NCBI RefSeq assembly: GCF_026262505.1
Contig: NC_067205.1
Coordinates: 7,068,001 to 7,132,000 of the forward strand
Direction of reading: 5' to 3'
Length of the DNA stretch: 64,000 bases
Source of the DNA: Trichomonas vaginalis G3
Lineage: Eukaryota; Parabasalia; Trichomonadida; Trichomonadidae
Below, in pieces: positions 56,769-64,000 of this stretch; within the stretch, counting starts at the first letter, position 1, and each line of letters starts with the position of its first letter. Below the pieces are notes generated by a model. It saw only the letters and a list, made by a program, of their open reading frames with translations. It did no database searches and was not told where the DNA came from. Made by a program: the position numbers and the translations under genes.

Positions 56769-58501
56769 TTCGTGTTAAATATCCATGGTAGTCCGTTATA
56801 ATCTGTTCGTCTGAAGTTATTATAATGAACGTGGTTCTTGACTTTATCACTCAGAGCTAAAAGCTCATTTTTGTCTGCTTTTTCGGCTAATTTCTCATTA
56901 ACATCATTCACTTCTAATTCAACTCTTCCGCCAGAACTCTTATTATCATTAATCTTTTTCATTAATTCCGTAATTACATCATAAAGACTATATTCTGTTT
57001 TCGGTTTTGTAAATAATGAGTCAAAATTTCTTTTCATCATTACATCGCTGACATTAATGATATCAGCTATATCTTTTTCATTTATTCTCTTCATTAGTTC
57101 TGCAATAATGACGAATATATAATCTGTTAATTTATTCTCTTCATCGAGGGTTATAGAATGTTTTGAAATTGAATCATTAACTCCTCTAAATAAATCAATA
57201 ACTTCAGGATACACGTTTTTAGTGTCTCGAATAACCCGACCAGTATCCTGTTGTTCATGTTCTTCGTTCCCGTCGTTACGTGGTTTTATATCTCTAACCA
57301 TCATCAACGCAGCCATAACCGGAGGGTTTGTTGCTATCTGTTCGAAAATCCGTCCGTTATGTATGGTATATCTAAATAATTTCTTTGTGTTTGTTAAAAC
57401 ATTTGAAACAAGTCTTTTAAAACCATCTACAAAATTTCCTGTTTCACCTAATGTTCTTGCAGCATTTACAAGCTCACCCATTCCCGCTTTTGACCCCAAA
57501 AACGTCCATATTGCATTTATTTCACTCTGTATAGTTGTCCATTCAGCGAAACTAACACCCGCATTCGCTAAGCTGAAAATGAAATTCAGTGGATCGAACT
57601 TAATTCCACCTTCTTTTTCAATTTCAACGAACTCACTAACATGAGATTTTAAGTATTCTTTCGTTAAAATTGTTTTCCCCGATGTTATGCTGTTAACGGA
57701 ACTATCACCATCAAAAGTTAACGAATTCAATTTCGTCATTGATGCTTTTATTTCATACACCGCTTTATCAATAGTTTTTGGCTCACCTTCTTTAGAAGCA
57801 TATGAAACATTAATGAATGAATTATATGTATTCGTGAATGAATTAAAATCAATGATTTTCATTAATGACGCCTTTAATGATTCATTTACTGTCGAATCCC
57901 TTAAAGTAATTAATGAACTGTCATTAATGAAAGGTACACTGCAAACTGTCGAGTTTGGATCAAATGCTGTAGTCGGAGAAGGAGTATTAATGATATAAGT
58001 CATTAAATCATTAAGTGACGTAAATAATGTTGTCGTTTTTGATTTAATTTCTTTAGCATCTGTTATATATGGTAATTTTATTTCTGTAGTTTCTGAATTA
58101 AAGATATTCGCTAAAATGTTTTGTAAACTGTTTTGAACAGCTGTGTAAACCGTTGAATTCGGAACTCTTACGATTTCACCGTCCTTAATAAAAGGCATTG
58201 CACATAGTGTAGTGCTTGGGTCAAATCTTTCGGGATTATAATTCAACATATATTCTAATGCTTCATAAACAGACCTATATACTGTTGTGTCGTTCTTCAT
58301 GACAACTTCACCATTTACAATGAATGGCATAGTGCATGGAGTTAAAATAGGGTCAAACTTTTCATAGTCCTTCCATGTTATGTATTTCTCGGTATTTCCA
58401 TCACTGATAACAATATATTTGTCAGTAAGTGTGAGAGAGTATTGACCAAAATATAAACGTTTAGCTCTGTCAGCTTCATACGCATATGCAGCTATACTCA
58501 T
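56765..58501 (-). CDS. Fibre shaft, C form, without collagen (fossil locus)
   Basis: 578 residues. It begins MSIAAYAYEADRAKRLYFGQ, like A. It then has at least four repeats of a unit such as FDPSTTLCAMPFIKDGEIVR then STVY, each some 50-60 residues, followed by a helical section and a conserved EVNDVNEKLAEKADKN linker. The A form has one such unit and then a collagen stretch. So the same gene position holds two different shafts with common ends. It diverges from the 58508 gene with a 6-base gap. Confidence 0.65.
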   Translation of the reverse strand: MSIAAYAYEADRAKRLYFGQYSLTLTDKYIVISDGNTEKYITWKDYEKFDPILTPCTMPFIVNGEVVMKNDTTVYRSVYEALEYMLNYNPERFDPSTTLCAMPFIKDGEIVRVPNSTVYTAVQNSLQNILANIFNSETTEIKLPYITDAKEIKSKTTTLFTSLNDLMTYIINTPSPTTAFDPNSTVCSVPFINDSSLITLRDSTVNESLKASLMKIIDFNSFTNTYNSFINVSYASKEGEPKTIDKAVYEIKASMTKLNSLTFDGDSSVNSITSGKTILTKEYLKSHVSEFVEIEKEGGIKFDPLNFIFSLANAGVSFAEWTTIQSEINAIWTFLGSKAGMGELVNAARTLGETGNFVDGFKRLVSNVLTNTKKLFRYTIHNGRIFEQIATNPPVMAALMMVRDIKPRNDGNEEHEQQDTGRVIRDTKNVYPEVIDLFRGVNDSISKHSITLDEENKLTDYIFVIIAELMKRINEKDIADIINVSDVMMKRNFDSLFTKPKTEYSLYDVITELMKKINDNKSSGGRVELEVNDVNEKLAEKADKNELLALSDKVKNHVHYNNFRRTDYNGLPWIFNTK

Positions 58502-58507
58502 ATTTTA

Positions 58508-59293
58508 ATGAGAATAAATGTTGTTCTATTTCAAAGTACAGACCCAAACGAATACGGGACAGTAAAACTACAAACAAACTTAGGTCTACAGAATGAGCCA
58601 CTTGCATTCAGAATGGTTGACTTTAATACTATCGCTTCATTCGTTATAACAGATGAAACAGATTTCATGGAGATTGAAATAGATGGAAAGAAGCACGAAA
58701 TAAGATTTCACAATAATGTAGAATATAAGATGGAAACATTAGCTGGAGTGTTAAATGCTCTCATAAATACTACAATAAACAAGGATAACGAAGAAAACTT
58801 AATGAATGTTAAACTTATTGCAGGAGTTTTGAAGTTCAGTTATGTGAAGGAGTTTAAGATAACACGAATGAGTCATAGAGTACAATTGCTTCTGGGAGCA
58901 TACCATATGACATTTCCTTTGAAAAGTGTTGACAAAACGATTGAGATGAAATCTGTTCCATACGTATGTTATGGCAATTGTTTGTACATTGAGTCAAAAA
59001 TAGCTAATGTCACAGGTATTTCAGGAGTTAATAGTAAAGGTTCAGTAGAATATAAATCCTTCTGTTATGCAGTCAATTCAATGTTCATTCCAAACGTTCC
59101 TGTCATAGCAACTCATTTAGGTAAATGGGTTCGCATTAGTCCTCATAATTTGAAAGGCATGCAATTCAGACTTGTTGACTTTCAAGGAGAGCCTGTAGAA
59201 CTGAAGGCACCAGTGCGAATGACTGTTGAAGTTGACTTTTTAGAAAATATTAAATGCAACAGCTTACAAGAGAACTCAGAGCTAAAAATATAA
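58508..59293 (+). CDS. Virion-type protein of unknown fold (261 aa)
   Basis: The open version of the 9460-10237 gene. The order is QSTDPNEYGTVKLQTNLGLQ, DETDFMEIEIDGKKHEIRFH, FKITRMSHRVQLLLGAYHM, GKWVRISPHNLKGMQFRLVD and a final MTVEVDFL strand. Strand-rich throughout and located between the fibre and other packed genes, it could be a fibre base or capsid vertex protein. Not recognised. Confidence 0.55.
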   Translation: MRINVVLFQSTDPNEYGTVKLQTNLGLQNEPLAFRMVDFNTIASFVITDETDFMEIEIDGKKHEIRFHNNVEYKMETLAGVLNALINTTINKDNEENLMNVKLIAGVLKFSYVKEFKITRMSHRVQLLLGAYHMTFPLKSVDKTIEMKSVPYVCYGNCLYIESKIANVTGISGVNSKGSVEYKSFCYAVNSMFIPNVPVIATHLGKWVRISPHNLKGMQFRLVDFQGEPVELKAPVRMTVEVDFLENIKCNSLQENSELKI

Positions 59294-59493
59294 AGTATGA
59301 ATGTTATGTATTAGGGTATGAACTTTGGTTGTTGCTGTTTGATGAAACAAATGAGTTAGTTATGTCAGTCAAGAGAACAGAAAAATATTGTGTTAGTGAA
59401 AACTGCACCAAGTCAATAAGATTAGGTTTGCATTATGAAGATGAGTTCGATACTGTTGAAGAAGTTTTGGATAGATATTACAAATTGCTTTAA
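59254..59493 (+). CDS. Small conserved Polinton protein (79 aa), C copy
   Basis: Identical to 10198-10437 except for about one residue near the end. It overlaps the previous gene by 40 bases, and its stop shares TTAA with the convergent gene. Confidence 0.55.
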   Translation: MQQLTRELRAKNIKYECYVLGYELWLLLFDETNELVMSVKRTEKYCVSENCTKSIRLGLHYEDEFDTVEEVLDRYYKLL

Positions 59494-60104
59494 TTTACTA
59501 AAACATATTTCAAACAAAGCTTATAGTCAGTAGATAGTTTTGTATACTCGTTCGAATATTTATACTTAAACTCAACTCCTGTAGTTCCTGGTGTTTCAAT
59601 GATGCGGATGTTACCTATTTTCATGAATATTGGTGTTTGACCACAGCATTCGATTTCAGGGTCGAGATAGTCAATGACACATTGCTTTCCTGTTATTCGT
59701 GATATAACATTTTCAAGGTCCTCCTTTGTTAGAATTATTTGGTTCTTACTTATAAGATTTATCAAAAGCTTCTTATCGTCTTTGAGTAAAATTGTTTGGT
59801 ATAACTGAAGAAGGTAATGGTCTACGTTATCTGAAGGATTTGTTTGAACATTTGTGTAAGGGTTGTCGTTGGCTTCTCTTGAAAGAATTTGGTCCAGTGG
59901 TGGATACTCTAACTTAACATCTGATGTAGCGTTAGCGTTTGAAGCTGTGTTTAAATTCACCGACTTAAGTTCTGGTTCTTTTTCTTTCAAACACTCTGAA
60001 CTATAGTTCTTTATGACAATATTGTTTGTCGTTCGTGAGTCAACATTTGATGTTGGTTCAATTGGAACATTAACGGCACCAGCTAAGATGGATTTGCTTC
60101 TCAT
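59490..60104 (-). CDS. Conserved Polinton protein of unknown function (204 aa)
   Basis: Open here. The N-terminal half is polar and low-complexity (SVNLNTASNANATSDVKLEY). The C-terminal half has LTKEDLENVISRITGKQCVI and CCGQTPIFMKIGNIRIIETP with hydrophobic strands. The two adjacent cysteines stand out. It overlaps the divergent 60088 gene by 17 bases. No protease or other catalytic triad could be recognised. Confidence 0.55.
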   Translation of the reverse strand: MRSKSILAGAVNVPIEPTSNVDSRTTNNIVIKNYSSECLKEKEPELKSVNLNTASNANATSDVKLEYPPLDQILSREANDNPYTNVQTNPSDNVDHYLLQLYQTILLKDDKKLLINLISKNQIILTKEDLENVISRITGKQCVIDYLDPEIECCGQTPIFMKIGNIRIIETPGTTGVEFKYKYSNEYTKLSTDYKLCLKYVLVN

Positions 60105-60531
60105 TTCATATAGAATAAAAACCTTTTATATGTATGAAATGAACAATATACTCGACAAGGGTTTGAATGTAAAGCTAACGAATGAAAATATTGTTGAATT
60201 CACTGAGACAGGAGCTGTGTATAAAGATGTAGAACTACTGAACAAAAGAGCTAAGGGAAGAAGCAGGAATATGAACAAAGGGTGGAAGCCTATAAAAATT
60301 TATGTCAATGATGGCTCAGGAGGTTCAAACATAAAGTATGCAGAAAGTTATAGAGTTTATGCTCTCAAAGGTGAAAAGCCTTCATTTAAGAACAGCTATT
60401 CTAACGCATATCCTCAAAAGCTAACGAATGGGGAAGTGGATGATATGAATGACAGCAAAAATATTAACAGAAATGGCGACAGAGATGCATGGAATTTGTT
60501 TACCATCAGTCAATTGAAGGTTAAACTTTAA
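60088..60531 (+). CDS. Conserved Polinton protein of unknown function (about 147 aa), C copy
   Basis: Counterpart of 11033-11476, from MDLLLISYRIKTF to a final QLKVKL. Its stop lies in a TTTAAA palindrome shared with the stop of the packaging ATPase. Confidence 0.5.
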   Translation: MDLLLISYRIKTFYMYEMNNILDKGLNVKLTNENIVEFTETGAVYKDVELLNKRAKGRSRNMNKGWKPIKIYVNDGSGGSNIKYAESYRVYALKGEKPSFKNSYSNAYPQKLTNGEVDDMNDSKNINRNGDRDAWNLFTISQLKVKL

Positions 60532-61415
60532 AACAATGTTGGTCGTTCCCATGGAATATTTTTGGCTTTAATGGTATTAGTCATGATATGAATCTCAAGG
60601 TATGAACGAGGAGAGATGAGAGACTTATATGCTTCCCAAATTTCTTCAAAAGGTAATGTTATACCTGACTGTTTCCAAATGAGTTCAATATCATAGCGTG
60701 AGAAACCTTGAAAGATAACGAAGTCAGTTATGAGACGTTTTATGTTTAAAGCTAAAAACCTCCATGTTTGCATAAGTATTGCTACAGTTAAATGGTAATG
60801 TCTGACTTTAGTAATGATGTTAGCTAATGGTGAGTCAGGCTTTGAAACTAAACCTTTTCCGGCGAAGTCGTCACAAACTAATAAAGTGTTTGATGGATAT
60901 TTTTTGAAGGGGTATTTTGAAAGTTTTGACAGAATGTAGTTTGTCAGTCGTTTCATATCGTAAACTCCTGAGTATTGACGTAAGTGGTGTTTGTCAATAA
61001 TTCTTTCCATCTCCTCAGAAGTCTTTTGCATTCCTGACTGTATGAACTCTACGATGGCATAATATTTCCTCTTACGTCGAATGTAACGTTGAAGAAATTC
61101 AATGAGTTCGCTATCTGGAACTTTAACGACAGAGGCTTGAACTTTTGACATAAATGTTTTCGCTGTTGAGTCCATAGAGTCTGAAGTTGCTGATATAATG
61201 ATTTGGTCATAGTAAGAGTCGTTTCCTAAACGCTCTGTTATGAGTATATGACGAATTAAATTAAATGTCTTACCTGAACCCATCTTTCCACAATAGAAAT
61301 AAACACCATTTGAACAGAACTCATAGTCCTTACTGAAAGGAAGAATAAGAGAAGAGTTAAGTTTGTCTGTAGTTTCATTCATGTCTTCATCTACGTCATG
61401 TATTAAATGCTTCAT
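60528..61415 (-). CDS. FtsK/HerA-type genome-packaging ATPase, C copy
   Basis: Walker A is GKMGSGKTFN and Walker B is TLLVCDDFAGKG, at the same places as in A. 295 residues; the last residues differ from A. It faces the 61432 gene across 16 bases (TTTATCTCCATTAAAA), which must hold both start regions. Confidence 0.85.
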   Translation of the reverse strand: MKHLIHDVDEDMNETTDKLNSSLILPFSKDYEFCSNGVYFYCGKMGSGKTFNLIRHILITERLGNDSYYDQIIISATSDSMDSTAKTFMSKVQASVVKVPDSELIEFLQRYIRRKRKYYAIVEFIQSGMQKTSEEMERIIDKHHLRQYSGVYDMKRLTNYILSKLSKYPFKKYPSNTLLVCDDFAGKGLVSKPDSPLANIITKVRHYHLTVAILMQTWRFLALNIKRLITDFVIFQGFSRYDIELIWKQSGITLPFEEIWEAYKSLISPRSYLEIHIMTNTIKAKNIPWERPTLF

Positions 61416-61431
61416 TTTATCTCCATTAAAA

Positions 61432-62313
61432 ATGCAAGTCAGAAATATTCAGAACATAGCACCGAGTCTAACTGACAAGAGTATAAAGATATACTATGAA
61501 CACGTTATGATGAAACCAACCAAAATTCAAGAAAGTCAGTATACTTATGAATATCCAAGACACTGGGTAGAGTATGTAGGAGGTGAGAAAGCTATTGAAA
61601 TAAGACAGGTTCGAAGTATTCCAGCAGGAAGAACAATATTATTGAAGAACTTTAATGTTTTGAGGTATAATGATGAAACAAAGAAGCAAGATAGTTTTCC
61701 TGTTGCTGTGTATGTGAACCTAGACACAGGAGATGACATGAAAGTTTTTAACACAAAGCTTCAAACGGTAGTGAGAGAACAACTGACTGCGGAAGGACAT
61801 CCATTACCTTCAGAAGTTACCATAGCATATAATTTTGAAACAAACTCAATAGATTTTAAAGTCATATCTGCAAAGAAGTCAGGATTTACATTTAATGAAG
61901 CAGATGTATATTCGAATGAAAACTTCAAAGCTATTGCATGGTTAGATAATGACGATTGCTTTAAGAAAATCTTTAAATTCAGTGACTCAAAGATGTCAAT
62001 AGATGACCTTCGTGGAATGTTACCATCGACGTTTACAGTAGAAGGTTCAGCAGGATTGCTTACAAGATTGTCAATTGGTGGTATTTGGTCTCGTGAGAAC
62101 ATTGTTATAAAATCCAGTATAAGTGAATTTGCTGAAGAATCTATATTATGTCTTTCAAACTATATGTATTCGCCGCCAAAGCATTATAGTATAACAAACT
62201 TTGTCAGTAAGTTTAACATAAGACTTGTCGAACCTTCTTCAATGAAAGATGTTGTGCTACCTAAAGATGGAAAGGATGGACTCATTATTGAGATGATTTT
62301 AATTGCATATTAA
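61432..62313 (+). CDS. Candidate minor-capsid or virion protein (293 aa), C copy
   Basis: Counterpart of 12376-13257. The same start reasoning applies. Differences are few and mild. It ends DVVLPKDGKDGLIIEMILIAY, and its TAA is followed at once by the next ATG. Confidence 0.5.
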   Translation: MQVRNIQNIAPSLTDKSIKIYYEHVMMKPTKIQESQYTYEYPRHWVEYVGGEKAIEIRQVRSIPAGRTILLKNFNVLRYNDETKKQDSFPVAVYVNLDTGDDMKVFNTKLQTVVREQLTAEGHPLPSEVTIAYNFETNSIDFKVISAKKSGFTFNEADVYSNENFKAIAWLDNDDCFKKIFKFSDSKMSIDDLRGMLPSTFTVEGSAGLLTRLSIGGIWSRENIVIKSSISEFAEESILCLSNYMYSPPKHYSITNFVSKFNIRLVEPSSMKDVVLPKDGKDGLIIEMILIAY

Positions 62314-62538
62314 ATGAGTTTGTTCTTGAAGGTCATTCATGATGAAATAACTGTTGTAGAAGATGTTAGCAATTGTTCAGACATTTTGAAGCGTATAGAT
62401 GAGATAAGAAAGAAGTTAGATAGACCGCAAAGCGGTGAGGGCGAAGCCCGTGAGAATGTTTATGTTTCATTGACTTTCTCCAGTAACGAGAACTTTTATG
62501 AGATAATATTGAAGAGAGATGATTTTAATATGGTGTAA
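62314..62538 (+). CDS. Small Polinton protein with paired-hairpin insertion (74 aa), C copy
   Basis: Counterpart of 13258-13482, with the same GC-rich double hairpin (62425-62454) in frame. It is joined to neighbours at both ends by TAAATG. Confidence 0.55.
   Translation: MSLFLKVIHDEITVVEDVSNCSDILKRIDEIRKKLDRPQSGEGEARENVYVSLTFSSNENFYEIILKRDDFNMV
62425..62454 (+). repeat. GC-rich paired-hairpin micro-insertion
   Basis: Same bases as 13369-13398: CCGC-AAA-GCGG, then GGGC-GAA-GCCC. It was present before A and C separated, unlike the one at 50372. Confidence 0.7.
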
Positions 62539-63066
62539 ATGGTAGCTTGGGCAGCTTTAGGCGCAATGGGAACAAAAGCATTAGCATTTGGAGCAAAAGC
62601 ACTTGGAGCTTATGACGCAGTAAATAAAATGAGTGGAGGAAGGGTTTCGAAGACATTAGATGCAAATAAAGGGAAGATTGGAGGCTGGGTTGCAAAGAAG
62701 TTAAGATTAAATAAAATAGGGCTCATAAATAAAGCATCCAATTTGGTTGCGACTGAGTCAGAAAATGCTTTAGGAAAGGACGATGAGTTTGCAAAACACG
62801 CAAAAGACTTTAATGACCAGATGAAAGGTGAAACAATGCATTTAAATAGAGTCGATGGAACTAAAGAAAATGTTTCTTCTCCACTAGCGGTTTATCCATA
62901 CGGACCTTATGGAATGTATGGAAACCCTTATGAACGACCATTTGACCCATTGACTGGTGGAAGTAATTGGTATCATTATGGACGAAGAAGAAAGACAGTC
63001 AAGTTGGAGACAGACGTGAAGAAAGCAACTAAAAAGAAACCAAGGAAGAGAGTTATAAAGCAATGA
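62539..63066 (+). CDS. Small basic virion-type protein (175 aa), C copy
   Basis: Counterpart of 13483-14010 with about one substitution. The Ala/Gly hydrophobic N-terminus and Lys/Arg C-terminus are kept. Its last seven codons and stop lie in the terminal repeat. Confidence 0.55.
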   Translation: MVAWAALGAMGTKALAFGAKALGAYDAVNKMSGGRVSKTLDANKGKIGGWVAKKLRLNKIGLINKASNLVATESENALGKDDEFAKHAKDFNDQMKGETMHLNRVDGTKENVSSPLAVYPYGPYGMYGNPYERPFDPLTGGSNWYHYGRRRKTVKLETDVKKATKKKPRKRVIKQ

Positions 63067-63210
63067 ATTCAAGTGGGTGAAAAAACAGGTGAAAAAAGAG
63101 GTGAGATCTCACCACTTCACCTAAATTTATTTTTGTGCTATGTTTTCATACGTGTGAGGGTGGTGATATCATTAATTTTTAAGTTTATTTTTTATTTTAT
63201 TTTTATATAA

Positions 63211-63495
63211 ATGACAGAACAAAAGCAACTCATTCGAATTCCACAGTATAACAAACATACATTTAAACATTTATTCTTCCTTCCTGAGCATAACATGTTC
63301 TTTCAAATACATCCGAGACCAGCTGACTTTTCATTGACTGTGTATAAAGATAGAAATAGTTATATCATTAAACCATACGATGACGAAGGTAAGTTATGTA
63401 AATTGTACGTTAAGAAGTTAGAGAAACTTTATGACTTCAAGTATGACTACAATAGAGTTAACACTGATGATGAAGATATTGAAGAAAATTTATGA
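63211..63495 (+). CDS. Terminal-repeat protein (94 aa), right copy
   Basis: Same protein as 42165-42449 except Ala for Val in the HPRPADFS stretch. Preceded by TTTTATTTTATTTTTATATAA. Confidence 0.6.
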   Translation: MTEQKQLIRIPQYNKHTFKHLFFLPEHNMFFQIHPRPADFSLTVYKDRNSYIIKPYDDEGKLCKLYVKKLEKLYDFKYDYNRVNTDDEDIEENL

Positions 63496-63569
63496 GAACA
63501 TTAGTGAAGTCGTTAGTGAGTTCGTTAGTGAGGTGAAATGGTTGGCGGCTTTGTAAAGTGTCAAATTCA

Positions 63570-63616
63570 CAAGTATTGGGTAAGGTGGAACGCAGTGCCG
63601 CCGTACCCAAGACTTG
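63570..63616. repeat. Terminal hairpin (right end of C)
   Basis: CAAGT...ACTTG, TGGGTA...TACCCA and GGTGG...CCGCC with a loop containing GCAGT. It sits at the same distance from the end as the A hairpin, with different stem bases. Confidence 0.65.
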
Positions 63617-63626
63617 TATACTAACT

Positions 63627-64000
63627 CTTTATTTTTGGGTCATTTACACTCATTTCCTGTGTTGTTGTCAAAATGTCATGTTGTCTCATTTTTTCAGAGA
63701 TGTTAATTGACCTGGTAGCACATGGTAACATGGTAGCACCTTCAGTTCTTCAAAAATAATTCATAAATACCTTCCTCCTATGTTGTTGTCAAAATGTCAT
63801 GTTGTCTCATTTTTTCAGAGATGTTAATTGACCTGGTAGCACATGGTAACATGGTAGCACCTTCAGTTCTTCAAAAATAATTCATAAATACCTTCCTCCT
63901 ATGTTGTTGTCAAAATGTCATGTTGTCTCATTTTTTCAGAGATGTTAATTGACCTGGTAGCACATGGTAACATGGTAGCACCGAAAAAATTAAATTTGGA
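63627..64000. repeat. B2 continues: 121-base tandem repeats
   Basis: After the CTTTA target repeat, three units with a 121-base period (TGTTGTTGTC at 63660, 63781 and 63902), reverse complements of the 39415-39650 units. The first bases (GGGTCATTTACACTCATT) match inverted sequence at 38317-38338. The third unit is replaced after 63982 by other sequence. Noncoding. Confidence 0.65.

Larger units (their letters stand above)
42034..63626. mobile_element. Polinton/Maverick element C, full length between its termini
   Basis: 21.6 kb with 583-base terminal inverted repeats (42034-42616, 63044-63626). It begins AGTTAGTATACAAG and ends CTTGTATACTAACT. Five bases, CTTTA, are repeated at 42029-42033 and 63627-63631 as a target-site duplication (the family usually shows about 6). 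Parts: small TIR gene, membrane protein, capsid candidate, minor virion genes, polymerase B, KilA-N genes, integrase, fibre locus, packaging ATPase. It is broken in about ten places overall. Nested in B2 and close to A in sequence, it is a comparatively young insertion. Confidence 0.9.
63044..63626. repeat. Right terminal inverted repeat of C
   Basis: 583 bases, matching 42034-42616. It ends CTTGTATACTAACT, followed by the CTTTA target repeat. Confidence 0.9.

Noticed and set aside
63650-64000. Regular 121-base repeats resembling a CRISPR array
   Set aside because: The whole unit repeats, with no variable spacers, and similar units lie in other places in both orientations. These are tandem repeats of a eukaryotic element.

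Overview
The window looks like nuclear DNA of a trichomonad, most likely Trichomonas vaginalis or a close relative. It is AT-rich, its genes lack obvious introns, and several host genes carry a TCA-pyrimidine-A/T initiator a few bases before the ATG. It also holds a BspA-like leucine-rich repeat gene, a MULE transposon and large Polinton (Maverick) elements, a combination typical of that lineage. The species call is inference from family knowledge. No database was searched.

Layout. Positions 1-14674 are the right-hand part of Polinton A, cut by the window edge. Positions 14675-19168 hold an ankyrin-gene fragment, a decayed MULE carrying an inserted element with an array of five long hairpins, an HP1-like chromodomain gene and a helical host gene. 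Positions 19317-22166 and 28307-30566 are complex repeat blocks that occur in opposite orientation on either side of a host island. The island (22979-28315) contains a Ras/Rap-type GTPase, a beta-helix-like surface protein, a coiled-coil protein, a FRAG1/DRAM/Sfk1-like membrane protein and a BspA-like gene cut short by one repeat block. Positions 30570-38055 are an old, heavily decayed Polinton (B1). Positions 38225-42033 and 63627-64000 belong to a second, less decayed element (B2) with a KilA-N gene and an archaeo-eukaryotic-type primase plus SF3 helicase. Polinton C (42034-63626, 583-bp terminal inverted repeats) is inserted into B2, just upstream of its primase gene.

A and C are close relatives, co-linear wherever both are present. 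The shared set is protein-primed-type DNA polymerase B, KilA-N and KilA-N/GIY-YIG-like proteins, an rve integrase, a long tail-fibre-like locus, a FtsK/HerA-type packaging ATPase and several small packed genes. C also shows a double-jelly-roll-type major capsid candidate. Together these parts describe a virus-like lifestyle: replicate, package, attach and integrate. Both copies, and B1/B2, are broken and are treated as fossils.

The most notable signals are the following. (i) Tiny GC-rich paired-hairpin insertions lie in frame inside Polinton genes and are present or absent between A and C. (ii) A terminal hairpin keeps its stem through compensatory changes between A and C. (iii) The fibre locus has phage-collar and collagen-like parts, and its shaft and tip differ strongly while the neighbouring genes are nearly the same. 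(iv) A five-hairpin array lies inside an element inserted in the MULE. (v) A palindrome is centred on a small MITE. (vi) A primase-helicase occurs in a Polinton context. Promoter and 3'-end motifs recur throughout the Polintons.
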